Origin: SHVZ01 sp041906305
GTDB lineage: Bacteria; Pseudomonadota; Alphaproteobacteria; SHVZ01
Assembly: GCA_041906305.1 (NCBI GenBank)
Contig: JAYRJL010000009.1
Span: 177,029-241,028, forward strand
DNA: 64,000 bases
Reading direction: 5' to 3'
Shown piece by piece: positions 17,944-26,461 of the stretch. The notes beneath the pieces are model-generated. The model saw only the letters and a list, made by a program, of their open reading frames with translations. It ran no database searches and was not told where the DNA came from. The position numbers and the translations under genes were made by a program. Position 1 is the first letter of the stretch. Each line of letters begins with the position of its first letter.

Positions 17944-19524
17944 TCAGTTGCCGGCTCCGTCGCTGTTGGAGTTCGTGTAGCTGTAGTCGACGCAGGTGCC
18001 GCGGAAGTCGCAGGATGCAGTCGGCACGGCCGTACCGATACGGCCGACTTCGACCGGCATGACCGGCACCGCGGCAAGCTGGCCATTGGCGCTCGGCGAC
18101 ACCGTCACGGCTTGCCTATTCGCCACCACCGCTCCTCGCGATGCGGTGCGCGACGCCGCCGTACCGCGCGGTGCGGCCGCCGCGATGCTCCGCGTCCCGC
18201 GCGTCGCGCGCGTATCCGTCCTCACGGTCGCGACGGTCCTGGGCGGCCGGCAGTTGCCGAGGGAATCGCATTCCAGCACGGGCGCGCCATAGACGATCTG
18301 GCCTCTCGGCGTCAGGACCGCGACGCTGGTGAAGCGCCCGTCGGGGGTCGTCGCCGAAGATCCGCTGATAGCGGAGATGCTGCGGGCTTCGGCCGTGCCC
18401 GCTCGCCCCGCGATCAGGGCGGTGCCCGGAACGATGAGCGTGCCGGCCGGCGCGCTGCCGAGCCCCGTCGCCTGACACTGGTCGATCGAGGCGCAGATGA
18501 TGACCGGCACACCCGCGACGACCGCCCCGTTCGCCGTCGTCACGCTGATGGGCGATGAGATCCGGCCCGAGCTGTCGAGGAGGCCGCTGCCATTCGCCGC
18601 CGCGGCGATGCCAGCGCCCGTGCCGTTGGCACCATTCGTACCGTTGATGCCGTTCGCGCCGGCGACGCCGTTCGTTCCATTGACGCCGTTCAGACCGTTC
18701 GTACCTGCGAGGCCATTCGTTCCGTTGGTGCCATTGACGCCATTGGTCCCATTCGTGCCGGCGAGACCGTTCGTTCCATTTGTCCCATTCGTGCCATTCA
18801 CCCCGTTCGTGCCGGCAGTGCCGCTCGTCCCGGCCGTACCGCTTGTCCCGGCGGTACCGCCCGTTCCACCGGTTCCACCAGTGCCTCCGGAGCCACCCGT
18901 GCCGCCGGTTCCACCCGTCCCTCCGATGCCACCGGTCCCACCCGAGCCTCCGGTGCCGCCGCTTCCGCCCTGGCCCTGCGAGCTGCCGGCATTGCCGTTG
19001 GTGCCGCCGTTGCTGCCCTGGTTGCCTTCGGTGCCGCTCGGGTTGCTGCCGGCCGGACTGTTGCCGTTGCCGCCGGCCTTGCCCTTGTCGTCGCTGTCGA
19101 CTGAGCCGCCCGAGCGGCCGCCCTTGCCGCCGCCGTGATCGTCGTCGTCGCTGCCGCCGCCGCGACCATGCGAGCCGCCGGCATTGCCGTTGATGCCGCC
19201 GTTGCTGCCCTGGTTGCCTTCGGTGCCGCTCGGGTTGCTGCCGGCCGGGCTGTTGCCGTTGCCGCCCGCCTTGCCCCTGTCGTCGCTGTCGACAGAGCCG
19301 CCGGAGCGGCCGCCCTTGCCGTCGTTCCCGCGGCCGTCATTGTCGCGACCGCCCTTGCCGCCGTCGCTGTCGCGGCCGCCCCTGCCACCGTCCCCGTCGT
19401 GGTCGCTGCCATGCGCGAAGGCCAAGTGAGACTGCGGTCCCGTCAGCGTCATGGTTGCCGGCGCGAAGCAGATGACCGCTGCAATGGCCGTCGCACCTGC
19501 GAGCTTTTGTTTGAGAGACCGCAT
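17944..19524 (-). CDS. Secreted collagen-like Gly-rich repeat protein
   Basis: A 526-residue exported protein of unknown function. Residues 1-37 form a signal peptide (MRSLKQKLAGATAIAAVICF). Then come a Gly/Asp-rich stretch, two near-identical 50-odd-residue repeats (each starting KGGRSGGSVDSDD), a GGTGGSGG triplet tract, and a collagen-type G-X-Y tract of GTNGTNG, GLAG and GVNG triplets (about residues 190-290). The C-terminal part is not repetitive and carries three short Cys pairs: CASIDQC, CDSLGNC and CDFRGTC. ATG 19524 has an AAGAGGAG site; the longer open frame to 19707 lacks one. Collagen-like tracts in bacteria often form surface or matrix fibres; that role is inference here. Confidence 0.8.
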   Translation of the reverse strand: MRSLKQKLAGATAIAAVICFAPATMTLTGPQSHLAFAHGSDHDGDGGRGGRDSDGGKGGRDNDGRGNDGKGGRSGGSVDSDDRGKAGGNGNSPAGSNPSGTEGNQGSNGGINGNAGGSHGRGGGSDDDDHGGGKGGRSGGSVDSDDKGKAGGNGNSPAGSNPSGTEGNQGSNGGTNGNAGSSQGQGGSGGTGGSGGTGGIGGTGGTGGTGGSGGTGGTGGTGGTAGTSGTAGTSGTAGTNGVNGTNGTNGTNGLAGTNGTNGVNGTNGTNGLAGTNGLNGVNGTNGVAGANGINGTNGANGTGAGIAAAANGSGLLDSSGRISSPISVTTANGAVVAGVPVIICASIDQCQATGLGSAPAGTLIVPGTALIAGRAGTAEARSISAISGSSATTPDGRFTSVAVLTPRGQIVYGAPVLECDSLGNCRPPRTVATVRTDTRATRGTRSIAAAAPRGTAASRTASRGAVVANRQAVTVSPSANGQLAAVPVMPVEVGRIGTAVPTASCDFRGTCVDYSYTNSNSDGAGN

Positions 19525-19657
19525 CTTGGTGACTCCTCTTGGGCGAGGACCGGGCGGGCTTCTGCTCGTGCTCGCACGATCCGGATCTGGTGCCACCCCA
19601 ACCCCGCCGAGGCGGAGAAATCGCCGGGCGCCGCGTGACATCCGCGTGGCGCCGACC

Positions 19658-19674
19658 TTCGGAAAATCACCGAA
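19658..19674. promoter_or_regulatory. Inverted repeat upstream of the collagen-like gene
   Basis: TTCGG-AAAATCA-CCGAA lies 134-150 bp before the start codon. It is a possible operator; no regulator can be named. Confidence 0.3.
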
Positions 19675-19869
19675 AAGCGCCTGCCTACCGACTGAAGGTC
19701 CATGCACGCGGGAACTCGGCGCGCGGAAGTTGCCTCGCTGGAAATTGGGCGGGTATCAGGGGAAGGGAGCGCGTTTCACGGCCGTGGCGGCGGGTTCAAA
19801 TCCGCATCCGCAATGTCACAGATCGAGGTGAGACGCGTGGAAGAGCGTCCGCATCGCGCGGAACCAAAC

Positions 19870-19945
19870 AGCCGAAAACGAAAACGCCGGCCCTCGGGGC
19901 CGGCGGTCAAGCTTGGAGGCGCCTCCCGGCAACCTCTAGGCACCG
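19870..19945 (-). ncRNA. Candidate small RNA, about 75 nt
   Basis: Minus-strand reading: a sigma-70-like promoter (19950-19977), then about 40 nt containing the self-complementary GGAGGCGCCTCC (19915-19926), then a 9-bp GC-rich hairpin (19885-19905) followed by TTTTCGTTTTCGG. The terminator serves no protein gene: the neighbour to the right reads rightwards and the collagen-like gene starts 350 bp further left. The CCTCC sequence could pair with ribosome binding sites. Family unknown; the 5' end is only estimated. Confidence 0.45.
19885..19905 (-). terminator. Orphan intrinsic terminator (leftward)
   Basis: Perfect 9-bp stem CGCCGGCCC/GGGCCGGCG with a 3-nt loop; on the minus strand it is followed by TTTTCGTTTT. 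The plus-strand side has no T-run, so it works leftwards. Confidence 0.7.
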
Positions 19946-19949
19946 GGAC

Positions 19950-19977
19950 CTTATAGCGAAAGAAACTAGCTAGCAAG
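19950..19977 (-). promoter_or_regulatory. Sigma-70-like promoter for the candidate small RNA
   Basis: -35 CTTGCT (19977-19972) and -10 TATAAG (19955-19950) with a 16-bp spacer. The patch is AT-rich compared with its surroundings. Confidence 0.4.
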
Positions 19978-20038
19978 AGGCCGGAATGGCCTTTAATTGA
20001 GATGCCCTCCGCTGCTCTTCTCACCAATGGAGGGACCC

Positions 20039-21289
20039 ATGGCCTGGTGCGGCCTCGACTTCGGAACGTCCAACTCGACCCTCGGTCTCGCCGACGGCAA
20101 CGCCGCACGCCTGGCGCCGCTGGAAGGCGATGCGGTCACGCTGCCGAGCGCGATCTTCTTCGACGCCGAGACCGACGAGCCGGTCTTCGGCCGCGCGGCG
20201 ATCGCGACATACATCGAAGGCAATGACGGGCGCCTGATGCGCTCGCTCAAGTCGGTGCTCGGATCCGACCTGATGGAGCAGGAGACGCGGCTCGGCAACC
20301 GCAAGATCCGCTTCGACGAGGCGATCGGCCTCGTGCTCGGCCGCATCAAGCTGCTCGGCGAAGCCTCCGCCGGCCACAAGCTCGACAGCGTCGTCCAGGG
20401 ACGCCCGGTGCACTTCGTCGACGACGACGAGGCCGCCGACGCCAAGGCCCAGGATACGCTCGCGGACGTGCTGCGCCAGACCGGCTTCAAGCACATCAGC
20501 TTCCAGTACGAGCCGATCGCCGCCGCCCTCCACTACGAGTCGACGCTGAACCGCGAGGAGCTGGCGGTGATCGCCGACATCGGCGGCGGCACCTCGGACT
20601 TCTCGGTGGTGCGCCTCGGCCCCGAACGGGCGCGTCTACCCGACCGCTCGGCCGACATCCTCGCCAATGACGGCGTGCGCGTCGGCGGCACCGATCTCGA
20701 CCGGCTCGCGAGCCTGGCCGCGATCATGCCGGAGCTGGGCTACGGCCACACCGTCCGTCTCGACGGGCTCAGGGCGCCGGTCGCGCTGTATCACGACTTC
20801 GCCACATGGGCGAAGATCAACTTCGTCTATACGCACGCCAACCTCGCCTCGGTCCGCCAGATGAAGCGGACCGCGAAGGACCCGATCCCGTTCGAGCGGA
20901 TGGAAACGGCGCTCGAGGAACGTCTCGGGCACTGGCTGGCGATCCAGGCCGAGGCGGCCAAGATCGGCCTCTCGTCGTCGGAGGACGTCCGCATCGACCT
21001 CGGCCGAGTCGAGCCCGGCCTCGGCGTCTGGCACGACCGCGGACAGTTCGGCCGCGCCATCGCCGACTCGATGACCCGGATCGGCGACGTGATCAGCCGC
21101 TGCGTAGATTCGGCCGGCGTGGCGCCGGAGAAGATCGACAGCCTGGTCATGACCGGCGGCTCGGCGCTGCTGCCGATGGTGCGCGACGCGCTGTCGAAAC
21201 GGCTCCCTTCCGCGCGCCTGGTCGATGCCGATCATTTCGGTGCGATCGGGCTCGGCCTCGCCCTCGAAGCGCGCCGCCGCTACGCCTGA
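20039..21289 (+). CDS. Hsp70-family (YegD-like) protein
   Basis: A 416-residue protein with only the Hsp70 ATPase fold and no substrate-binding domain. Actin-type motifs: phosphate 1 (CGLDFGTSNSTLGL) at the N-terminus, phosphate 2 (VIADIGGGTSDFSVV) at about residue 180, and the adenosine motif (LVMTGGSALLPMVRDAL) near 365. This is the YegD branch, whose role is unknown. ATG 20039 has GGAGGG four bases upstream; an earlier in-frame ATG at 20027 overlaps that ribosome site and is less likely. It stands just before the sarcosine oxidase operon with a 101-bp gap. Confidence 0.9.
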   Translation: MAWCGLDFGTSNSTLGLADGNAARLAPLEGDAVTLPSAIFFDAETDEPVFGRAAIATYIEGNDGRLMRSLKSVLGSDLMEQETRLGNRKIRFDEAIGLVLGRIKLLGEASAGHKLDSVVQGRPVHFVDDDEAADAKAQDTLADVLRQTGFKHISFQYEPIAAALHYESTLNREELAVIADIGGGTSDFSVVRLGPERARLPDRSADILANDGVRVGGTDLDRLASLAAIMPELGYGHTVRLDGLRAPVALYHDFATWAKINFVYTHANLASVRQMKRTAKDPIPFERMETALEERLGHWLAIQAEAAKIGLSSSEDVRIDLGRVEPGLGVWHDRGQFGRAIADSMTRIGDVISRCVDSAGVAPEKIDSLVMTGGSALLPMVRDALSKRLPSARLVDADHFGAIGLGLALEARRRYA

Positions 21290-21390
21290 TTGGTCTTGAT
21301 CGGTTCCGGCTTTCGTCCTTTCCCTTGCGCCGTCTCGGGCCCCCTCCCTAGACTGCGGCCGTCTTCCATTCCCCAGGCCAAGGCACCGGC

Positions 21391-22641
21391 GTGAAGCGCT
21401 ATTCCTTCGTCCAGCTCTTGAGGAACGCGATCGGGCTCGGCGACGGCTGGCAGCAGGCATGGCGGAGCCCCGAGCCGAAGCCCGCCTACGACGTGATCAT
21501 CGTCGGCGGCGGCGGGCATGGGCTGGCGACCGCCTACTACCTCGCCAAGCTGCACGGCGTCCGCAACGTCGCGGTGCTGGAGAAGGGCTGGATCGGCGGC
21601 GGCAACACCGGGCGCAACACCACTGTGGTGCGCTCGAACTATCTCTGGGACGAGTCCGCGGCGATCTACGAGCACTCGCTGAAGCTCTGGGAAGGGCTGA
21701 CGCAGGAGCTGAACTTCAACGTGATGTTCAGCCAGCGCAACCTGGTGATGCTGGCGCACACCGAGCACGAGATGATCGAGGCCAGCCGGCGCGTCCACGC
21801 CAACCGCCTCAACGGCATCGACGCCGAGATCTGGAGCCGCGAGCAGACGCTCGCCTTCATCCCGATCCTCAACAAGTCGATGAACATCCGCTATCCGGTG
21901 ATGGGCGGCTCGGCGCAGCCGCGCGCCGGCATCGCCCGCCATGACGCGGTCGCCTGGGGCTTCGCCCGCGGCGCCGACGCGCTCGGCGTCGACATCATCC
22001 AGAACTGCGAGGTTGTCGGCGTGCGCCGCGAGGGATCGCGGATCGTCGGCCTCGACACCACGCGCGGCGCGATCGACGCGAAGAAGGTCGCCTTCGTCGC
22101 CGCCGGCCATTCGAGCGTGCTGGCGAGCCTCGCCGGTTTCCGCCTGCCGATCGAATCCCATCCGCTCCAGGCGATGGTATCCGAGCCGATCAAGCCGGTG
22201 CTCGACACCGTCGTCATGTCCGGCGCCGTGCACGCCTATGTCAGCCAGTCCGACAAGGGCGAGCTGGTGATGGGCGCGGGCATCGACGCGTTCAACTCCT
22301 ATTCCCAGCGCGGGTCGCTGCCGATCCTCGAGGACTTGGCATCTGCGATGGTCGAGCTGTTCCCGATCGTCAGTCGATTGAAGATCCTGCGGAGCTGGGG
22401 TGGCATCGTCGACGTCTGCCCGGATGCGAGCCCGATCATCGGCAAGACGCCAGTCGACGGGCTCTTCATCAACTGCGGCTGGGGCACCGGCGGCTTCAAG
22501 GCGACGCCGGGCTCGGGCTGGGTCCTCGCCGACACCATCGCCAACGACCGTCCGCACAAGCTGGCCGAGCCCTTCTCGATGGAGCGCTTCGCCTCCGGCC
22601 GCCTCATCGACGAGCACGGCGCCGCCGCGGTGGCGCACTGA
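21391..22641 (+). CDS. soxB: Sarcosine oxidase beta subunit
   Basis: A 416-residue flavoprotein that oxidises sarcosine to glycine in the heterotetrameric enzyme. FAD-binding motif VIIVGGGGHGLATAYYLAK at about residues 31-49; RHDAVAWGFARG carries the His that binds FMN covalently in known enzymes; the closing motif is NCGWGTGGFKATPGSG. First gene of soxBDAG. The 1-bp gap to soxD and the overlaps that follow show tight coupling. Confidence 0.96.
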   Translation: MKRYSFVQLLRNAIGLGDGWQQAWRSPEPKPAYDVIIVGGGGHGLATAYYLAKLHGVRNVAVLEKGWIGGGNTGRNTTVVRSNYLWDESAAIYEHSLKLWEGLTQELNFNVMFSQRNLVMLAHTEHEMIEASRRVHANRLNGIDAEIWSREQTLAFIPILNKSMNIRYPVMGGSAQPRAGIARHDAVAWGFARGADALGVDIIQNCEVVGVRREGSRIVGLDTTRGAIDAKKVAFVAAGHSSVLASLAGFRLPIESHPLQAMVSEPIKPVLDTVVMSGAVHAYVSQSDKGELVMGAGIDAFNSYSQRGSLPILEDLASAMVELFPIVSRLKILRSWGGIVDVCPDASPIIGKTPVDGLFINCGWGTGGFKATPGSGWVLADTIANDRPHKLAEPFSMERFASGRLIDEHGAAAVAH

Positions 22642-22642
22642 C

Positions 22643-22924
22643 ATGCTGCTGATCCCCTGCCCCTATTGCGGCGAACGCGCCGAGCTCGAGTTCCGCTACG
22701 GCGGCGAGGCGCATTTCCGGCGGCCCGACGGCCACCTCGAGGCGACCGACGAGGCCTGGGCCGACTATCTCTTCATGCGGAAGAACCCGAAGGGCTGGCA
22801 CCGCGAGCGCTGGCTGCACGTCGCCGGCTGCAAGCGCTGGTTCTACGTCGTCCGCCACACCGTCACGCATCAGATATCGGCCGCCTACAAGGTCGGCGAT
22901 CCGCTGCCGGACCTGCCCACATGA
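22643..22924 (+). CDS. soxD: Sarcosine oxidase delta subunit
   Basis: A 93-residue zinc subunit. The four ligands known for this family are in place: Cys6 and Cys9 (CPYC), His59 and Cys63 (HVAGC). It lies between soxB and soxA, with an ATGA overlap to soxA. Confidence 0.96.
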   Translation: MLLIPCPYCGERAELEFRYGGEAHFRRPDGHLEATDEAWADYLFMRKNPKGWHRERWLHVAGCKRWFYVVRHTVTHQISAAYKVGDPLPDLPT

Positions 22925-25893
22925 CGCAGGATTTCCGGCTCGCGAAGGGCGGGCGCATCGATCGCGGCAAGCCGCTCCGCTTCCTCTTCGACGGCGTCGC
23001 CTATGACGGCTTCGCCGGTGACACGCTGGCCTCGGCGCTTCTCGCCAACGGCATCCATCTCGTCGCCCGCAGCTTCAAGTACCATCGGCCGCGCGGCATC
23101 TACGGCCTCGGCGTCGAGGAGCCGAACGCGCTGGTCGAGACCGGCATCGGCGCCGGAATCGAGCCCAACGCGCGCGCGACCACGGTCGAGCTCGCAGACG
23201 GGCTGATCGCCAACAGCCAGAACGCCTGGCCCTCGGTGCGCTTCGATCTCGGCGCGGTCGCCGACCTCGCCTCGCCGCTGCTTTCGGCCGGCTTCTACTA
23301 CAAGACCTTCATGGGGCCCGGGAACGCCTGGAAGCTCTACGAGTGGATGATCCGGCGCGCCGCCGGCGTCGGCCGCGCGCCCGAGCAGCCCGATCCCGAC
23401 CGCTACGAGCATAGCTACGCCCATTGCGACGTGCTGGTGGTGGGATCCGGTCCCGCCGGGCTCGCCGCGGCGCTCGCCGCGGGACGCGCCGGGGCGCGGG
23501 TGATGCTGGTCGACGAGCAGGTCGAGGCCGGCGGGCAGCTGCTCAACACCGCCTACACGATCAACGGCCGGCCGGCGGTCGACTGGGTCGCAGAGGCGAC
23601 GGCCGAGCTCGACCGCATGGGCGAGGTCCGCCGCCTGCAGCGCACGCTGGCGCTCGGCGTCTACGACCACGGCTACGTCGCCTGCGTCGAGCGCGCGGTG
23701 CCGGTGCAGGGCGACGGCCGCACGCGCTGGCGCGAACGCATGTGGCACGTGCGTACCAAGGAGATCGTGGTCGCCACCGGCGCGATCGAGCGGCCGCTGA
23801 TCCATGACGGCAACGACCGGCCGGGCACGATGCTGGCCTCCGCCGCGCGCGCCTACGCGAACCGCTACGCCGTCGCCTCAGGCAAGCGTGCGGTGGTCTT
23901 CGCCAACAACGACGACGCCTATCGCACCGCGCTCGATCTCTCGGAAGCCGGCGTCGAGGTCGCGGCCGTGCTCGACCTTCGCCACGATCTCTCTGGCGCG
24001 ATGCCGGTGCTCGCCCGCGAGAAGGGCATCCGCGTCATGGCGGGACATGCCGTCGTCGGCACCAGGGGCCGCGCGCGGCTGAAGGCAGTCGAGGCCGCAC
24101 CGGTCGATGCGCCGTCGAGCCGCCAGATCATCGAATGCGACCTGCTCGCGGTCTCCGGCGGCTGGAACCCGGTCCTGCATCTCTACGCGCATGCCGGCGG
24201 CAAGGCCGCGTACGACGGCGCGCTCGGCGCCTTCGTGCCGGGAACCATGCCGGAGCGCATGAGCGTCGCCGGATCCGCCGCGGGCGAGTTCGCGCTGGCG
24301 CAGTGCCTTTCGGGCGGCGCGCATGTCGGCGGCGAGGCGGCGCGGCGTGCCGGCTTCACCGCGACGCAGCCCTCGCTCGTGCTCGACGCGCCGGAGCCGA
24401 ACGCCGACACCCGAGTCGGCCCGGTTTCCGCCCCCAACCGCGGCGGCAAGCGCTTCATCGACCTGCACAACGACGTGACCGAGAAGGACCTCCGTCTGGC
24501 GGCGCAGGAGGGCTATCGCTCGGTCGAGCACGCCAAGCGCTACACGACGATGGGCATGGGCCCGGACCAGGGCAAGACCGGCAACATTCTCGGCCTCAAC
24601 GTCCTGTCGGACGCGCTCGGCCAGGCGGTGCCGCAGGTCGGCACCACGACGTTCCGGCCGCCCTATCATCCGGTCAGCTTCGGCGCGCTCACCGGCCGCG
24701 AGGTCCATGACCTCTTCCTGCCGACCCGCAAGACGCCGATGGATTCCTGGCACGAGGAGAACGGCGCGCTGTTCGAGCCGGTCGGGCAATGGCGCCGCGC
24801 CAAGGCCTATCCGAAGCCGGGCGAAAGCATGCATGCCGCGGCCGAGCGCGAGGTGAAGGCCGCGCGCGAGGGCGTCGGCCTGTTCGACGCCTCGACCCTC
24901 GGCAAGATCGACGTGCGCGGGCCGGGCGCGGCGCAGTTCCTCGACCGCGTCTACTGCAACACCTTCTCGACCCTGCAGCCGGGCAACGCGCGGTACGGCC
25001 TGATGCTCGGCGAGGACGGCATGGTGAAGGACGACGGTGTCACCGCGCGCCTCGGCCCCGACCACTACCACCTGACGACGACGACCGGCGGCGCCGCCAA
25101 CGTCTATGTCTGGCTCGAGGACTGGCTGCAGACCGAATGGCTCGACCTCGAGGTCTACCTGACCTCGGTCACCGAGCAGTGGGCGGTCGCGACGCTGTCG
25201 GGCCCGAAGGCACGCCAGGTTCTGGGCCCGCTGACCGACATCGATCTCTCGGTCGGCGCCTTCCCGTTCATGGCGATGCGCGAAGGCCGCGTCGCCAACA
25301 TCCCGGCGAGGATCTTCCGCGTCAGCTTCTCAGGCGACCTCTCCTACGAGATCAACGTGCCGGCGCGCCATGGCCTCGCCCTCTGGCAGGCGCTGATGGA
25401 GTCCGGCCGCCCGCACGGCATCACGCCCTACGGCACCGAGGCGCTTCATATCCTGCGCGCCGAGAAGGGCTACATCGTCGTCGGCCACGAGACCGACGGC
25501 ACGATCACGCCGCACGATCTCGGCTACGGCGGCATGGTGTCGAAGAAGAAGGACTTCCTCGGCCGCCGCTCGCTGTCCCGCGCCGGCATGACCGGGCCCG
25601 ACCGCAAGCATCTCGTCGGCCTCCTCTCCAAGGACCCGGCGCGCATGCTGCCGATGGGCGCGCAGATCCTCGAGCGTCCGACCGAGGCACGCCCGGCGCC
25701 GATGATCGGCCATGTCTCGTCGAGCTACATGAGCCCGACGATGAAGCGCGGCATAGCGATGGCGCTGGTCAAGAACGGCCGCGAGCGCATGGGCCAGACC
25801 GTGTACCTGCCGCTGCTCGACGGTCCCACGGTCGCGGCCGAGATCGTCTCCCCAGTCTTCTACGATCCGGAGAACCTTCGCCGTGACGGCTGA
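22921..25893 (+). CDS. soxA: Sarcosine oxidase alpha subunit
   Basis: A 990-residue subunit with an N-terminal ferredoxin-like domain without cluster cysteines (residues about 15-95), an NAD-binding Rossmann domain (VLVVGSGPAGLAAALAAG, about residue 170) and a C-terminal GcvT-like folate-binding domain (from about 600) that accepts the sarcosine methyl group as methylene-tetrahydrofolate. ATG 22921 sits in the ATGA overlap with soxD. No folate-cycle or glyA gene is in the window. Confidence 0.96.
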   Translation: MTQDFRLAKGGRIDRGKPLRFLFDGVAYDGFAGDTLASALLANGIHLVARSFKYHRPRGIYGLGVEEPNALVETGIGAGIEPNARATTVELADGLIANSQNAWPSVRFDLGAVADLASPLLSAGFYYKTFMGPGNAWKLYEWMIRRAAGVGRAPEQPDPDRYEHSYAHCDVLVVGSGPAGLAAALAAGRAGARVMLVDEQVEAGGQLLNTAYTINGRPAVDWVAEATAELDRMGEVRRLQRTLALGVYDHGYVACVERAVPVQGDGRTRWRERMWHVRTKEIVVATGAIERPLIHDGNDRPGTMLASAARAYANRYAVASGKRAVVFANNDDAYRTALDLSEAGVEVAAVLDLRHDLSGAMPVLAREKGIRVMAGHAVVGTRGRARLKAVEAAPVDAPSSRQIIECDLLAVSGGWNPVLHLYAHAGGKAAYDGALGAFVPGTMPERMSVAGSAAGEFALAQCLSGGAHVGGEAARRAGFTATQPSLVLDAPEPNADTRVGPVSAPNRGGKRFIDLHNDVTEKDLRLAAQEGYRSVEHAKRYTTMGMGPDQGKTGNILGLNVLSDALGQAVPQVGTTTFRPPYHPVSFGALTGREVHDLFLPTRKTPMDSWHEENGALFEPVGQWRRAKAYPKPGESMHAAAEREVKAAREGVGLFDASTLGKIDVRGPGAAQFLDRVYCNTFSTLQPGNARYGLMLGEDGMVKDDGVTARLGPDHYHLTTTTGGAANVYVWLEDWLQTEWLDLEVYLTSVTEQWAVATLSGPKARQVLGPLTDIDLSVGAFPFMAMREGRVANIPARIFRVSFSGDLSYEINVPARHGLALWQALMESGRPHGITPYGTEALHILRAEKGYIVVGHETDGTITPHDLGYGGMVSKKKDFLGRRSLSRAGMTGPDRKHLVGLLSKDPARMLPMGAQILERPTEARPAPMIGHVSSSYMSPTMKRGIAMALVKNGRERMGQTVYLPLLDGPTVAAEIVSPVFYDPENLRRDG

Positions 25894-26461
25894 GTGCGCG
25901 CCCCTCGACAACGTGCTTCGCCCGGGCGCGCCGAGCGGCCCGTCCGGCGTGGCGCTCAGCGACCGGCGCTTCGTCGGCCAGATCAATCTCCGCGTCCGCG
26001 GCGCCGCGGTCGCCGCCGCCGGATCGGCGCTGGGCTACGCGCTGCCGACCGAGGCCAAAACCATCGCCGGCGACGACGCCTCCCGCGCCTGCTGGCTCGG
26101 GCCCGACGAGTGGCTGATCGTCTGCGAGGATACGAAGCGCGCGGAGATGCTGCAGCGCCTCGGCGACGCGCTCTCGGGCCACGCCCATGCCGCGACCGAC
26201 ATCACCGACTCCCGCGCCGTGCTCAGGATCGCCGGCGCCTGCGCCCGGCCGGTGCTGGCGAAGGGCTGCCCGCTCGACCTGGGCGCCCGCAGCTTCGGCG
26301 TCGGCCGCGTCGCGCAGAGCCTGGTCGGCAAGGCCCAGGCAATGATCCTGCCGATCGAAGGCGGCGGCTACGACCTCTTCGTCGCCCGCAGCTTCGCCGC
26401 CTATCTCTGGGCGTGGCTGCTGGACGCCGGGGCCGAATACGGGATCCGGATCGAGGACTAG
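25883..26461 (+). CDS. soxG: Sarcosine oxidase gamma subunit
   Basis: A 192-residue subunit with the SoxG fold related to GcvT (LGPDEWLIVCE, TDITDSRAVLRIAG). It starts with GTG at 25883, 11 bp inside the end of soxA, so it depends on translational coupling. It completes the BDAG order. Its stop shares a CTAG with the convergent binding-protein gene. Confidence 0.94.
   Translation: MTAECAPLDNVLRPGAPSGPSGVALSDRRFVGQINLRVRGAAVAAAGSALGYALPTEAKTIAGDDASRACWLGPDEWLIVCEDTKRAEMLQRLGDALSGHAHAATDITDSRAVLRIAGACARPVLAKGCPLDLGARSFGVGRVAQSLVGKAQAMILPIEGGGYDLFVARSFAAYLWAWLLDAGAEYGIRIED

Larger units (their letters stand above)
19525..20038. other. 514-bp gene-free region between collagen-like gene and Hsp70-like gene
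   Basis: No convincing protein gene is seen. The left part is the leader and promoter region of the collagen-like gene and holds two inverted repeats (GATCCGGATC at 19578-19587; TTCGG-N7-CCGAA at 19658-19674). The right part holds a leftward promoter and an intrinsic terminator that fit a small RNA (see 19870-19945), and a weak rightward hairpin followed by TTTAATT (19977-19997) before the Hsp70-like gene. Confidence 0.6.

Noticed and set aside
18497..19138. 213-codon Pro-rich open frame on the plus strand opposite the collagen-like gene
   Set aside because: It is the mirror of the Gly-rich triplet repeats (Gly codons read as Pro in reverse). The minus-strand frame has a signal peptide and ribosome site; this one has neither.
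19780..19830. tRNA-like T-arm (GCGGGTTCAAATCCGCA) before the Hsp70-like gene
   Set aside because: The five-base T stem does not pair correctly and no matching acceptor, D or anticodon arms are found upstream; no tRNA can be drawn.
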